DNA from: UBA1568 sp964488025 | Lineage (GTDB): Bacteria > Patescibacteriota > Minisyncoccia > Moranbacterales > UBA1568 | NCBI GenBank assembly: GCA_964488025.1 | Contig: CAZATJ010000007.1 | Span: 1 to 43,100, forward strand | Direction: 5' to 3' | Length of the DNA: 43,100 bases | In this document: one piece after another, positions 16,780-25,505 of the stretch | Position numbering within the stretch: position 1 is the first letter of the stretch | Layout: each line of letters opens with the position of its first letter | Position numbers and translations under genes: made by a program | The notes under the pieces: model-generated | What the model was told of the DNA's origin: nothing | Seen by the model: only the letters and a program-made list of their open reading frames with translations | Databases searched by the model: none

Positions 16780-18033
16780 ATGAAGCGCCTCCCTATTCCA
16801 CTTTTTTTTGCCATAAAAACCATCCGTACCCACAAGGCGCGGACAGCTTTGGCTTTACTCGGAGTAGCGATCGGCGTTTTTGCTATCGTCGTCGTGACCG
16901 CTTTAGGTGAAGGGGTGAAGGGGTTCGTCTTGGGACAGGTGGAAAGTTTCGGATCGGACTTGATCCAGGTAGAAGTGAAGATTCCCAATACTACCAGTAT
17001 GTCGAGTGAAAATGCCACATCACGGGCGCAGGGGACGCAAATCACTACCCTGACGGTCAAGGATGGGGAAGCAATAAAAAAGCTTTCTAATGTTGAGGCG
17101 ATTTATGCTGGGACGATTGGTCAAGAGCGGGCTACTTATGGTTCTCTGGGAAAACGAATTTCACTTTTTGGCACTGGGGAAGGTGTCGCAGAAGTTGATG
17201 GTAATCTCAAACTTGAAAGCGGGCGATTTTTCACCGCTGAAGAAGCGGCCAGTCTCGCTCAGGTGGCGGTGTTGGGGAGCGATACCAAAGAAACATTCTT
17301 TGGCGAGAGCGATGCGGTGGGGCAGTATATCACGCTCAAGGGTGAAAAATATCGGGTGATTGGGGTGTTGGCATCACGGGGAGCGGTAGCGTTCCTTAAT
17401 TTTGATACGTTCACCTATATTCCGGTGCAAACCCTTCAGAAGAAATTGCTCGGCGTGGATTATGTGCAGTTCATTTCGGTCAAGATGAAGGATGCTTCGC
17501 GCGAACTTCAAACAGTCGCTGATATCGTCGCTCTTTTACGCAAACGTCATGATATCGATACTCCTGATAAGGATGATTTCTCGGTGACTTCGACCAAAGA
17601 AGCGCAGAAGACATTCGGTGACGTGTTGGGATCGCTTTCGATTCTTCTTTTGGCCCTGACGTCTATTTCGCTGGTGGTCGGCGGTGTCGGCATCATGAAT
17701 GTCATGTACGTTTCGGTATCCGAACGGACATCGGAAATTGGGCTGCGGAAGGCGGTCGGAGCGACGTCACGGAGTATCTTGCAGCAATTTTTGTTTGAGG
17801 CGCTTATCATCACGCTTCTTGGGGGATTGATCGGCATCGTTCTCGGGATGCTTCTGACCCTCGGACTCGGCTATGTGTTTGCTTCTTTTGGTTTTGCTTT
17901 GCCGCTTTCGTTTTCACTACAATCGTTTCTTCTCGGAGTCGGGTTTTCTCTGGCGGTCGGTGTCATCTTTGGTCTGGCTCCGGCCTATCGTGCGGCGTCC
18001 CTGACTCCGATGGAAGCTCTGCGGAAAGATTAG
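16780..18033 (+). CDS. MacB-type ABC permease 2 (MacB_PCD plus FtsX domain)
   Basis: A 417-residue paralog of the preceding permease with the same plan: N-terminal helix (about residues 20-42), extracytoplasmic domain, and three C-terminal helices with VGGVGIMNVMYVSVSERTSEIGLRKAVGA. Matching blocks (VLGQVESFGSDLIQVEV here, VLSQVESVGSNLVAVLP there) show an old tandem duplication. It ends the exporter operon. Only four bases separate its stop from the convergent PBP gene, and no terminator hairpin is visible between them. Confidence 0.93.
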   Translation: MKRLPIPLFFAIKTIRTHKARTALALLGVAIGVFAIVVVTALGEGVKGFVLGQVESFGSDLIQVEVKIPNTTSMSSENATSRAQGTQITTLTVKDGEAIKKLSNVEAIYAGTIGQERATYGSLGKRISLFGTGEGVAEVDGNLKLESGRFFTAEEAASLAQVAVLGSDTKETFFGESDAVGQYITLKGEKYRVIGVLASRGAVAFLNFDTFTYIPVQTLQKKLLGVDYVQFISVKMKDASRELQTVADIVALLRKRHDIDTPDKDDFSVTSTKEAQKTFGDVLGSLSILLLALTSISLVVGGVGIMNVMYVSVSERTSEIGLRKAVGATSRSILQQFLFEALIITLLGGLIGIVLGMLLTLGLGYVFASFGFALPLSFSLQSFLLGVGFSLAVGVIFGLAPAYRAASLTPMEALRKD

Positions 18034-18037
18034 GTAT

Positions 18038-20152
18038 CTACCGCTCCACGCCGTACATGTTCCAGACATCGCTGAGCGTGATCGGGGCGGTATCTGGAGC
18101 TGTTTCTTCGTTCGGATCAGTACCGCCGATGGTATACTTTTCGACACGACCCTTTTTCATTTTTTTCGCCTTGCTTGCTGGGATTTCGCGCCCGGTTTTT
18201 TTGTCGATGTAGAGAACCCTTTCCTGGATGGGCATGAAAGCCTGTTTGCTGGTCTCTGACCGGTAGGCCGTGAAACCGGTTTCAGGAAAACGTTTGAGTG
18301 CCTGATTCATGAAAGCTCGCCAGATGGGCGCGGCGACATAGATACCGTCGGCACCGGCACGCATAGGGCGGTTATCGTTGTTGCCGGCCCAAACAGCTAC
18401 CGCGATGGACGGGGTGTAACCGACCGTCCAGGCATCGCGGAAATTCTGGGTGGTGCCGGTTTTTCCTGCCACCATTATCCCTTTTGGAAAGGCAAGCGGG
18501 CTGTTCGGTCCGAAGATGGGGGTGCGGGCAGCGTTGTCGGAAAGAATGGAATTTATTTTGCGGGCGACTTCGACATCGAGCACTTGTTTTTGTTCGCGTG
18601 AAGCGTGAAAGGAAACTTCTTTCCCTGAACGGTCGAAAATTTTGGAAATGCCGGTGGTGGTATGACTCCGTCCTTCTTGGCCGAAGACGGAAAAGGCATT
18701 GGCCATGTCGATAGGACGCACCTCGGCCCCGCCCAAAACAAGAGAGAGACCATAGCGTTTGGGGTCAGTGAGAGTCGTGATGCCCATCTTGGTAGCCAGA
18801 TCGATCGTGTTTTGTACTCCGGCGAGGGCGAGTGTTTGAACGGCGGGGACATTGAGTGACATGGCGAGCGCTTGACGCATCGTGAGCAGTCCGTGGAACT
18901 TTCCGTCGTAATTGTGCGGGATATAATCTTTGCCCGAACCATCGGGGCCGAAATTGATGAGAGTATCATAAATGGGAGTTTCCGGTTGGAAACCTTTGGT
19001 GAAAGCTGTGGCATAGGCGAAGGGCTTGAAAGCCGACCCTGGCTGGCGTTTTTCGAGCGTTACGTTTACGTTGCCGTCGATGCTCGTATCGAAATAATCT
19101 TTGGATCCGACCATGGCGAGAACATCACCGGTTTTGGCATCAAGGGCAACGAGAGCGGCATTACTGGCGCCTCTTACGATATTTTTGGCAGCGCCATCCC
19201 GAATCGTTTTTTCGGCCACGTTTTGGAGTTCGAGGTCGAGGGTAGTGATGATGCGAAGTCCTTCGGTACGGAGTTCATCTTCGGGATACTTGGTTTTCAA
19301 TTCATCGATGACGGCGAAGACAAAGTGCGGGGCAATGATAACTTCCTTTCGGGGGGCGATATGAAGGAAGGTGTCCGTATGGGATGCGGTAGCGTACTCA
19401 GCCTGTGAAATGAATCCGAACGCCCGCATCTTTTCAAGGATGTTTCTTTGTCTCTCTTTTAATTCCGTTTCGCGGTTTTTATAAGGAGAAAAATAGCTTG
19501 GCGCATTGGGGAGAGCGGCGAGGAGCGCGCTTTCGTCGAGTGTTAGTTCGGACGCGTGTTTTCCAAAAAACATATCGGCAGCTGCTTCGATACCATAGGT
19601 GTTGGAGCCGTACGGGATGGTATTGAGATAGAGGTCGAGAATTTCTTCCTTTGAAAGAGCGTGATCTATTTTGAGAGCAAGGAGTGCTTCCCAAAATTTT
19701 CTTTTGAACGTCTGCTCATTCGTAAGGAAGAGGGCTCGTGCCAATTGTTGGGTAATAGTCGATCCACCCTGTTCGATACGGCCACTTTCGATATTGGCTC
19801 GGAGCGCTCGAAGGATAGAAAGGGGGTCAACTCCTTTGTGGGAGTAGAACTGGGCATCTTCCGAAGCGATAGTGGCTAGGCGGATAGACTCCGGGATAGC
19901 GTCGTGGGTGACGATGATACGGTTTTCTTCTCCATAGAGGCGGTACAGTTCTGTGGTGCCGGTACGGTCATAAAGGATAGTGGGGAGATGGAAGGGATAT
20001 TCACGTATACGGTCGATGTTCGGGGTACCGTACCAATAGACGGCTACGAGTCCTATGACGATTCCAAGGAGGATCAAAACAGCCAAAAACACTCCTTCCC
20101 AGAGCAAGGTGAAAACGATTCTTGGATGCGGTGAGTCGGGGGTATTGGTCAT
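18038..20152 (-). CDS. class A penicillin-binding protein (PBP1A type)
   Basis: A 704-residue bifunctional peptidoglycan synthase. A cytoplasmic N-terminus and one membrane helix (about residues 15-42) lead to the GT51 glycosyltransferase domain, with SEDAQFYSHKGVD (catalytic Glu), GGSTITQQLARALF, and YLNTIPYGSNTYGIEAAA. The transpeptidase domain has the SxxK serine in RQPGSAFKPFAYA, an SLN motif in AMSLNVPAVQTL, and KTGTT. It polymerises and cross-links cell wall on the outer face of the membrane. No outer-membrane activator is expected. Between this start and the Nudix gene lie 62 bases with AT-rich, possibly divergent, promoter sequence. Confidence 0.95.
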   Translation of the reverse strand: MTNTPDSPHPRIVFTLLWEGVFLAVLILLGIVIGLVAVYWYGTPNIDRIREYPFHLPTILYDRTGTTELYRLYGEENRIIVTHDAIPESIRLATIASEDAQFYSHKGVDPLSILRALRANIESGRIEQGGSTITQQLARALFLTNEQTFKRKFWEALLALKIDHALSKEEILDLYLNTIPYGSNTYGIEAAADMFFGKHASELTLDESALLAALPNAPSYFSPYKNRETELKERQRNILEKMRAFGFISQAEYATASHTDTFLHIAPRKEVIIAPHFVFAVIDELKTKYPEDELRTEGLRIITTLDLELQNVAEKTIRDGAAKNIVRGASNAALVALDAKTGDVLAMVGSKDYFDTSIDGNVNVTLEKRQPGSAFKPFAYATAFTKGFQPETPIYDTLINFGPDGSGKDYIPHNYDGKFHGLLTMRQALAMSLNVPAVQTLALAGVQNTIDLATKMGITTLTDPKRYGLSLVLGGAEVRPIDMANAFSVFGQEGRSHTTTGISKIFDRSGKEVSFHASREQKQVLDVEVARKINSILSDNAARTPIFGPNSPLAFPKGIMVAGKTGTTQNFRDAWTVGYTPSIAVAVWAGNNDNRPMRAGADGIYVAAPIWRAFMNQALKRFPETGFTAYRSETSKQAFMPIQERVLYIDKKTGREIPASKAKKMKKGRVEKYTIGGTDPNEETAPDTAPITLSDVWNMYGVER

Positions 20153-20214
20153 AGGAGGAAATTTTCAAGATATTATGGTACAGTAGAATTATCTGGAGCT
20201 TCTGTCAATCAAAT

Positions 20215-20736
20215 GTGTTTCGTATGAAAATGCCTGTTTTTAAGCCGCTCTTCCTAGTGCTTCGTGTTTTGGGCTGTCCCGCTGTCTGGGAAACGTCAGT
20301 TGGGGCAGTGGTGTTTCGTCTAGTGAGAGGAGAACGATACTATCTTTTGCTCCATTATCCGAGCGGGCATTTTGATTTCGCCAAGGGACACGTAGAAGAA
20401 GGGGAAACAGAAGAAATGACCTTACGTCGGGAAACAGAGGAAGAATCCGGTATCAAAGATTTGCGGGTATTACCACATCGGATCAGTATTCGTTATTTCT
20501 ATGCAGCCAGAGGTATGGAACGGGAGAAGCGCTTGCGTAAGGGTCAGGGAATCTGGATTTTTAAAGTGGTTCATTTTTATCCTGCTGAGACTGCGGTTGA
20601 GACAGTGACGCTCTCTCATGAGCATCAGGGTTTTGTTTGGGAACGTTATGAATCGGCCTTGAGGCGCGTTACCTTTGACAACGCCAAGCGGGTACTTCGT
20701 GAGACGGAACATTATCTCCGTTTACACGGGGATTAA
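20215..20736 (+). CDS. Nudix hydrolase
   Basis: A 173-residue Nudix hydrolase. The 23-residue Nudix box spans GHVEEGETEEMT and LRRETEEESGI, matching Gx5Ex7REUxEExGU with no substitutions of the metal-binding Glu residues. The layout resembles Ap4A/bis-nucleotide hydrolases (AGAVVFR-like opening SVGAVVFRLV, and HEHQGFVW near the end, recalling the Ap4A-type H-x-x-x-x-W). Substrate specificity is therefore tentative. ATG at 20224 is an alternative start. A TAGAAT at 20184-20189 may be its -10 box. Confidence 0.9.
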   Translation: MFRMKMPVFKPLFLVLRVLGCPAVWETSVGAVVFRLVRGERYYLLLHYPSGHFDFAKGHVEEGETEEMTLRRETEEESGIKDLRVLPHRISIRYFYAARGMEREKRLRKGQGIWIFKVVHFYPAETAVETVTLSHEHQGFVWERYESALRRVTFDNAKRVLRETEHYLRLHGD

Positions 20737-20768
20737 TTATCTTTTTTGGGTGGATAAATGAGCGTGCT

Positions 20769-21779
20769 ATGGATACCAGAATTAAAGTAGCCTTGGTGGG
20801 TTTAGGGAAAATTGCAGACTATCATATTCGAGCGATTGAAAAAAATCCAAAATTGGAATTAGTAGGGGGATATGATGTCATTGGTGACCCAGAAAATAAA
20901 TTGAAAAATAGGAGATTATATGGGAGCCTTGCGGAATTGCTGGAAGATGATTCGATACACACGGTTTTTGTTCTTATTCCCATCGGCCAGAAACATGCAG
21001 TCAGTTTGGAAATAATCGGTGCCGGAAAAAACCTTATTACCGAAAAACCGACAGCAAAAGACACGAAAGAATTGGAGGAACTTTTTTTGGAAGCCAAAAA
21101 GAGAAATGTGATTTTCGGTGGATTTTTTCATTCGAGATACTCAGGCACAGCCAAAAAAATTACGGAAATGCTCGAAACACCGGAATATTCAAGAACAGGT
21201 ATTCAGGAAATAAAAATATGGACAGATAGCCCGCATGTCATTGACGGAAAAATGGTCGGAAAGCCAAGTGAAACTACCAGTTTTTTGGATGAAGGGCCAA
21301 ATATTTTGGCTGAAGCGGATCTGTACGTTGATGGTATCTCTATCGATCATACCCAGGTCGATACTTCCTTGGCTGCGGAGGGCTGGCCAGAAATTGAGAC
21401 GAAAATAGAAGGAAAATTTCAAGGCGGAAAAATTGAAGGTACCACGAGTTGGGTGAGGGGGAAAAAAGAAAAGGGAGTAGAGATTAAGTTCAAAAGTGGA
21501 AAAATTTTAAGGGCCATTCATACGGATCAAAAAGTATATAATGAAAAAGGTGAAATTATTTTTGATGGTGAAAAAGAAAATCCAGGGGTTGCAAGGCTGC
21601 AAAAAGAATATGACTCTCTGTATGAAGGATTATTTGAAATTTTAACCAGGAAAGAGGAAGCGAATACCGAACTGATGAGATCAGTGACGGTGATGATGGA
21701 CGGAGCTTATCAGGCGAGAATGAAAACGGATCGCGGGATGATTCAGTTGGAAAATTCTGAGATACAGAAATTGAGATAA
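20769..21779 (+). CDS. Gfo/Idh/MocA-family NAD(P)-dependent oxidoreductase
   Basis: A 336-residue protein with an N-terminal Rossmann fold (VALVGLGKIADYHIRAIEK) and the family EKP motif (LITEKPTAKDTKEL) carrying the catalytic-type lysine. A C-terminal alpha/beta domain would bind a sugar or polyol substrate. A His in the active-site region (FFHSRYSG) fits the family. Members oxidise or reduce sugars and nucleotide sugars; the substrate cannot be told here. Codon use is AT-rich (24 of 60 G+C at 21001-21060 against 34 of 60 at 22081-22140 in the next gene), which suggests recent acquisition. Confidence 0.87.
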   Translation: MDTRIKVALVGLGKIADYHIRAIEKNPKLELVGGYDVIGDPENKLKNRRLYGSLAELLEDDSIHTVFVLIPIGQKHAVSLEIIGAGKNLITEKPTAKDTKELEELFLEAKKRNVIFGGFFHSRYSGTAKKITEMLETPEYSRTGIQEIKIWTDSPHVIDGKMVGKPSETTSFLDEGPNILAEADLYVDGISIDHTQVDTSLAAEGWPEIETKIEGKFQGGKIEGTTSWVRGKKEKGVEIKFKSGKILRAIHTDQKVYNEKGEIIFDGEKENPGVARLQKEYDSLYEGLFEILTRKEEANTELMRSVTVMMDGAYQARMKTDRGMIQLENSEIQKLR

Positions 21780-21897
21780 GTGAAATATCAGTACGGAAGC
21801 ATACCTACTAAGAGGCGAAGTCTTTCGTAGGAACTTACAGTTTCGTTCGCTTCTTGAGCTTTGTGAGGTAGGAAATTCAAAAACCGGTAACGGGGGG

Positions 21898-21925
21898 TTG
21901 ATTTTTTTGAGAAATACTGTATAGT
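21898..21925 (+). promoter_or_regulatory. promoter of the ABC-F gene
   Basis: TTGATT (21898-21903), a 16-base spacer and TATAGT (21920-21925). Transcription would begin near 21932, giving a leader of about 67 nt that contains the 16-bp palindrome at 21968-21983. Confidence 0.5.
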
Positions 21926-21967
21926 AAATCATCTAGCTTTTTCTCTTTTCTCAATCCTAACTCCTCA

Positions 21968-21983
21968 TCCGCCAGCTGGCGGA
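21968..21983. repeat. perfect 16-bp GC-rich palindrome
   Basis: TCCGCCAGCTGGCGGA reads the same on both strands. It sits 15 bases before the ABC-F start codon and would form a tight hairpin in the leader. It has the look of a dispersed intergenic palindrome of the kind repeated in some genomes. Only this copy was noticed in the window. Confidence 0.8.
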
Positions 21984-21998
21984 CTAAACCCTGCCCAA

Positions 21999-23741
21999 AT
22001 GCTCACGCTCAAAAATATTCGCAAAAGCTATGGCATTCATCGCGTCCTCGAGAAGGTCTCTTTTTCTTTGGGCGAAGGACAGAAAGTAGCCCTGGTGGGA
22101 CAGAACGGTGTGGGGAAGTCGACTCTCCTCAAGATCGCAGCTGGTCTGGAGTCGCTCGATAAAGGGGAGCGTCTGGTGCCAAACCGTTGTCTGGTAGGGT
22201 ATCTCCCTCAGGAAGTGGGTGCTCTGCCCAATGAAACGCTTATCGAATATCTGCGCCGGATGGCGGGGCTTGAGGAACTGGAAAAGGATATGAAGCGTTT
22301 GGAAAAGAATCTTGATGAAGCAGCGATTCTCGAGCAGTTCGAGCTGGTACAGAACGATTATGAACGTCTTGGGGGGTATGACTTCGAACGACGAGCCAAG
22401 AGCGTTCTGGAAGGACTATTTCTTTCCCATGTTGGACTGACTCGCCCGCTTTTGGAACTTTCTGGTGGCGAAAAACGCAAAGCAGCCTTGGCCGGGGTGC
22501 TGCTTCGGGGGGTTGATATCTTGCTTCTTGATGAGCCGACGAATAATTTGGATTTGCCGGCTCTTCTGTGGCTCGAGAATTATCTGCGTCGTTCCAAGGC
22601 CACCTGTCTTATTGCTTCCCATGACCGGCGCTTTCTCGATCATGTGGTGAAGAAAGTGGTGGAGATTGATTGGTTTAGTCGCAGTGCCGTTATGTACACC
22701 GGCGGCTGGAGCGAGTTTGCCGAGATGAAGGCTCATGCTTTTCGACGTCACAAGGAACAGTATCGCATGCAAGAGGCAGAACGTGATCGACTCTTTGAAT
22801 CCATTGCTGAAAAGAAAGAATGGGTGGTGCGAGTGAAAGCCAGGGTGGCACCGGATCATGACAAGCTCACTTCGAATTTCAAGAAAGAACGAGCCGTGCG
22901 GAAGTTCGACGCATCTGCGACCGCGCTGCAGGGACGGGAAAAGCGTCTTGATGATATAGAACGACCGCTCGAACGTCCGCCGCTCGATATCGTGCTTGAA
23001 ACGGAAAAAAATAAAGAATGCAGTATCGTTCTCAAGAAATTAATGTTTGGTTATCCAGTCCAGGTCAACAAGGAGAAACCTTTTTCGGGTGGGCTTGCCG
23101 CGACTCCTTTCAGAGGCGGGCCAATCGATCTCGTTATTCCTTTCGGAACCCGCGTCGCTATCTTGGGAAATAACGGCGTCGGCAAGTCGACTTTGCTTCA
23201 GACTATTACCGGAATGCTGCCGCCGCTTTCCGGTACGGTGGCGTGCGGGGAGAAGGTAGTGTTTGGCTATCTTATGCAGGAACATGAGAATATATCGCAC
23301 GTACTGACTCCGCGGGCTCTTTTCAAAAAAAGGTTGCCCAATTTTGACGCGTACGAAGTGTCGCTCTGTCTTTCGGAATTTCAATTTTCTCCGGACGTGC
23401 TTGATGATAAGATAGGGAGTCTCAGTCCCGGGGAGCGTGTCCGTCTCATTCTGGCCCTCCTCACGATGCTTCATGCCAATGTACTCGTTTTGGATGAACC
23501 GACCAATCATCTCGATCTCGAAGCAATCGAGGCTCTTGAGGAATCACTGGCTCTTTATCCGGGAACGATTCTTCTGGTCACGCATGACCGGCTTTTTCTG
23601 GAACGAATTGATATTTCAACGAATTATCTTTTGGAAAACGGGGTGCTGACACCTGTGGAAAATTACGCGACGTACGAGCAGTCGGCGCTACCTCAAGTGA
23701 AGCGCGTTCTCAAGCGTTTGGAAGAAAAACATGGGAAATAA
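21999..23741 (+). CDS. ABC-F family ribosome-associated ATPase
   Basis: A 580-residue protein with two ABC ATPase domains and no membrane segments. Walker A motifs are GQNGVGKST (34-42) and GNNGVGKST (from residue 390). Signatures are LSGGEKRKAALAG and LSPGERVRLILA, and Walker B motifs are LLLDEPTNNLDL and LVLDEPTNHLDL. The linker between domains (about 245-330) is long, basic and helical, as in the P-site tRNA-interaction motif of ABC-F translation factors. These relieve stalled ribosomes or protect against ribosome antibiotics. Assignment to EttA, Uup or a resistance subfamily is not possible by eye. There is no C-terminal coiled coil of the Uup type. Confidence 0.93.
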   Translation: MLTLKNIRKSYGIHRVLEKVSFSLGEGQKVALVGQNGVGKSTLLKIAAGLESLDKGERLVPNRCLVGYLPQEVGALPNETLIEYLRRMAGLEELEKDMKRLEKNLDEAAILEQFELVQNDYERLGGYDFERRAKSVLEGLFLSHVGLTRPLLELSGGEKRKAALAGVLLRGVDILLLDEPTNNLDLPALLWLENYLRRSKATCLIASHDRRFLDHVVKKVVEIDWFSRSAVMYTGGWSEFAEMKAHAFRRHKEQYRMQEAERDRLFESIAEKKEWVVRVKARVAPDHDKLTSNFKKERAVRKFDASATALQGREKRLDDIERPLERPPLDIVLETEKNKECSIVLKKLMFGYPVQVNKEKPFSGGLAATPFRGGPIDLVIPFGTRVAILGNNGVGKSTLLQTITGMLPPLSGTVACGEKVVFGYLMQEHENISHVLTPRALFKKRLPNFDAYEVSLCLSEFQFSPDVLDDKIGSLSPGERVRLILALLTMLHANVLVLDEPTNHLDLEAIEALEESLALYPGTILLVTHDRLFLERIDISTNYLLENGVLTPVENYATYEQSALPQVKRVLKRLEEKHGK

Positions 23742-23777
23742 TTTTCTCGACCAGGGTTTCGTTAAAAAGGCTTACAT

Positions 23778-23806
23778 TTGCCTGTTTTTTCCATTTCCAG
23801 TATACT
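23778..23806 (+). promoter_or_regulatory. secD promoter, leaderless arrangement
   Basis: TTGCCT (23778-23783), exactly 17 bases, then TATACT (23801-23806). Seven bases follow before the secD ATG at 23814. Transcription is predicted to start at or within a base or two of the ATG. An in-frame upstream TTG coincides with the -35 box and is not a credible start. Confidence 0.75.
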
Positions 23807-23813
23807 CCGAAGT

Positions 23814-25502
23814 ATGAAACAACAGGTAAAAATTCGGTACCAATTCGCGTTGGTACTTCTTCTTGGCTTAGTCTGTGGTGTTATTTCGTACCCTCAGGCG
23901 GTGAAGTTTGCCCCACCGCTTTTCAGCGTGTTTGATGGGCTGAAAGTGAAGAAAGGCCTCGATCTGCAAGGGGGAGTTCTTTTGGAATACCGGGCCGACA
24001 CCTCTCAGATTCCTAGCGAAAAAGTGAGTGATGCTCTGAATGCCGCTCAGGCGGTGATAGAGCGCCGTGTCAACGCCTTTGGTGTCGGTGAACCCCTGAT
24101 TCAGTTGTCGCGCTCCGGTACGGAAAATCGGATTATCGTGGAACTTCCCGGTGTTAAGGATATAGAAGAGGCTAAAAAAATGATTAAAGAGACGCCATTT
24201 TTGGAATTTCGGGATGGTTCGAATGGTGTGATCAGTGCGCAGGATCAGCAGCAGCTTGATGCTTTGAATGGACAGAATAAAATTCGGGCGGAAAGCATTC
24301 TAAAGCGGGTAATGGATGGCGAAGACTTTTCGGTTCTTGCCAAAGAGTTCAGTCAGGATCCGGGATCCAAAGATAAGGGCGGGGATCTTGATTTCGCTAA
24401 GAGTGGAACGTTCGTTCCGGAGTTCGATAAAGTTTTATTCGACCCGTCTTTTCAGGCGGGCGTGGTCTATCCGGCGCTGGTGGAGAGTCAGTTTGGCTGG
24501 CATATTGTTAAAAAAATCGAGGAGCGTGGCGAGGGAAATGATCGCGAGGTGCACGGAGCGCATATCTTGTTTCGTAAGTATGCCGCCACCGATTTTCCGA
24601 AACTCGCTTTTAAGGCTACGGGGCTGTCGGGGAAAAATCTGAAGAATGCTTATGTTGATTATCAGAGTCAGGGCGTGGGATCACCTCAGATCGCGCTTCA
24701 GTTCGATAGTGAAGGAACGCAGCTTTTTGCCGAGATTACTAAGCGCAATATCGGTAAGCCGGTAGCTATTTTTCTCGATGATGAGATCATCAGCCAGCCG
24801 ACGGTTCAGAACGAAATTGTGGCCGGACAGGCAGTGATTACCGGTGACTTCACCATGAAGGAAGCGAATGATTTGGTAAAACGTTTAAACGAAGGGGCAT
24901 TACCCGTTCCCATAGAGAATGTCGCCACACAGAGTATTAGCGCCTCGCTCGGTGAAACAGCGCTGAAAGAGAGTCTCTTTGCCGGGTTGGTTGGTCTTGG
25001 CGCAGTGGCCGTTTTCATGGTGTTCTACTATCGTCTTTTGGGTGTGGTGGCGGTGTTAGCGCTGCTTCTTTATACCGCTATGCTTCTGACTCTTTTCAAA
25101 CTTTCGGTGTTTACGCCGTTCGCCATTACAGTGACGCTTTCCGGTATCGCCGGATTTATCCTCTCGATCGGTATCGCGGTTGATGCGAACGTGCTCATTT
25201 TTGAGCGCACACGAGAAGAGCTTTCTTATGGCAAAGGAGTTATCCGTTCCATCAAGGAAGGTTTTCGTCGCGCTTGGCCGAGTATTCGCGATGGTCATGT
25301 GTCGACTCTCATTACCACCATCATTCTCATCGGCCTTGGAACGGGATTCGTCAAAGGGTTTGCGGTTATCCTGGCACTCGGCGTGCTCCTTTCGCTCTTT
25401 ACGGCGGTGGTGCTGGTGCGTATCACAACGACCTTTCTCGCCGGTGATTGGATGGAGCGTCACCCGAAACTGCTGGTCTCCCCTAAGAAACCACTGGAAT
25501 AA
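23814..25502 (+). CDS. secD: protein translocase subunit SecD with inserted parvulin-type PPIase segment
   Basis: A 562-residue SecD, which with SecF uses the proton motive force to pull proteins out of the SecYEG channel. Helix 1 is at about residues 9-30; the P1 head includes GLDLQGG (about 47-53), INxRVNxFGVGEP-like VIERRVNAFGVGEP and FLEFRD. The usual second half resumes at TGLSGKNLKNA (from 269), followed by five C-terminal helices with GIAVDANVLIFERTREE. Between residues about 150 and 262 sits extra sequence that matches a parvulin (rotamase) domain: ILKRVMDGEDFSVLAKEFS, DPGSKDKGGDLDF, FVPEFDKVLF and QFGWHIVKKIEE. A HGAHILF strand comes last, where a parvulin normally has it first. The gene is followed three bases later by secF. 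Confidence 0.95.
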   Translation: MKQQVKIRYQFALVLLLGLVCGVISYPQAVKFAPPLFSVFDGLKVKKGLDLQGGVLLEYRADTSQIPSEKVSDALNAAQAVIERRVNAFGVGEPLIQLSRSGTENRIIVELPGVKDIEEAKKMIKETPFLEFRDGSNGVISAQDQQQLDALNGQNKIRAESILKRVMDGEDFSVLAKEFSQDPGSKDKGGDLDFAKSGTFVPEFDKVLFDPSFQAGVVYPALVESQFGWHIVKKIEERGEGNDREVHGAHILFRKYAATDFPKLAFKATGLSGKNLKNAYVDYQSQGVGSPQIALQFDSEGTQLFAEITKRNIGKPVAIFLDDEIISQPTVQNEIVAGQAVITGDFTMKEANDLVKRLNEGALPVPIENVATQSISASLGETALKESLFAGLVGLGAVAVFMVFYYRLLGVVAVLALLLYTAMLLTLFKLSVFTPFAITVTLSGIAGFILSIGIAVDANVLIFERTREELSYGKGVIRSIKEGFRRAWPSIRDGHVSTLITTIILIGLGTGFVKGFAVILALGVLLSLFTAVVLVRITTTFLAGDWMERHPKLLVSPKKPLE

Positions 25503-25505
25503 AAT

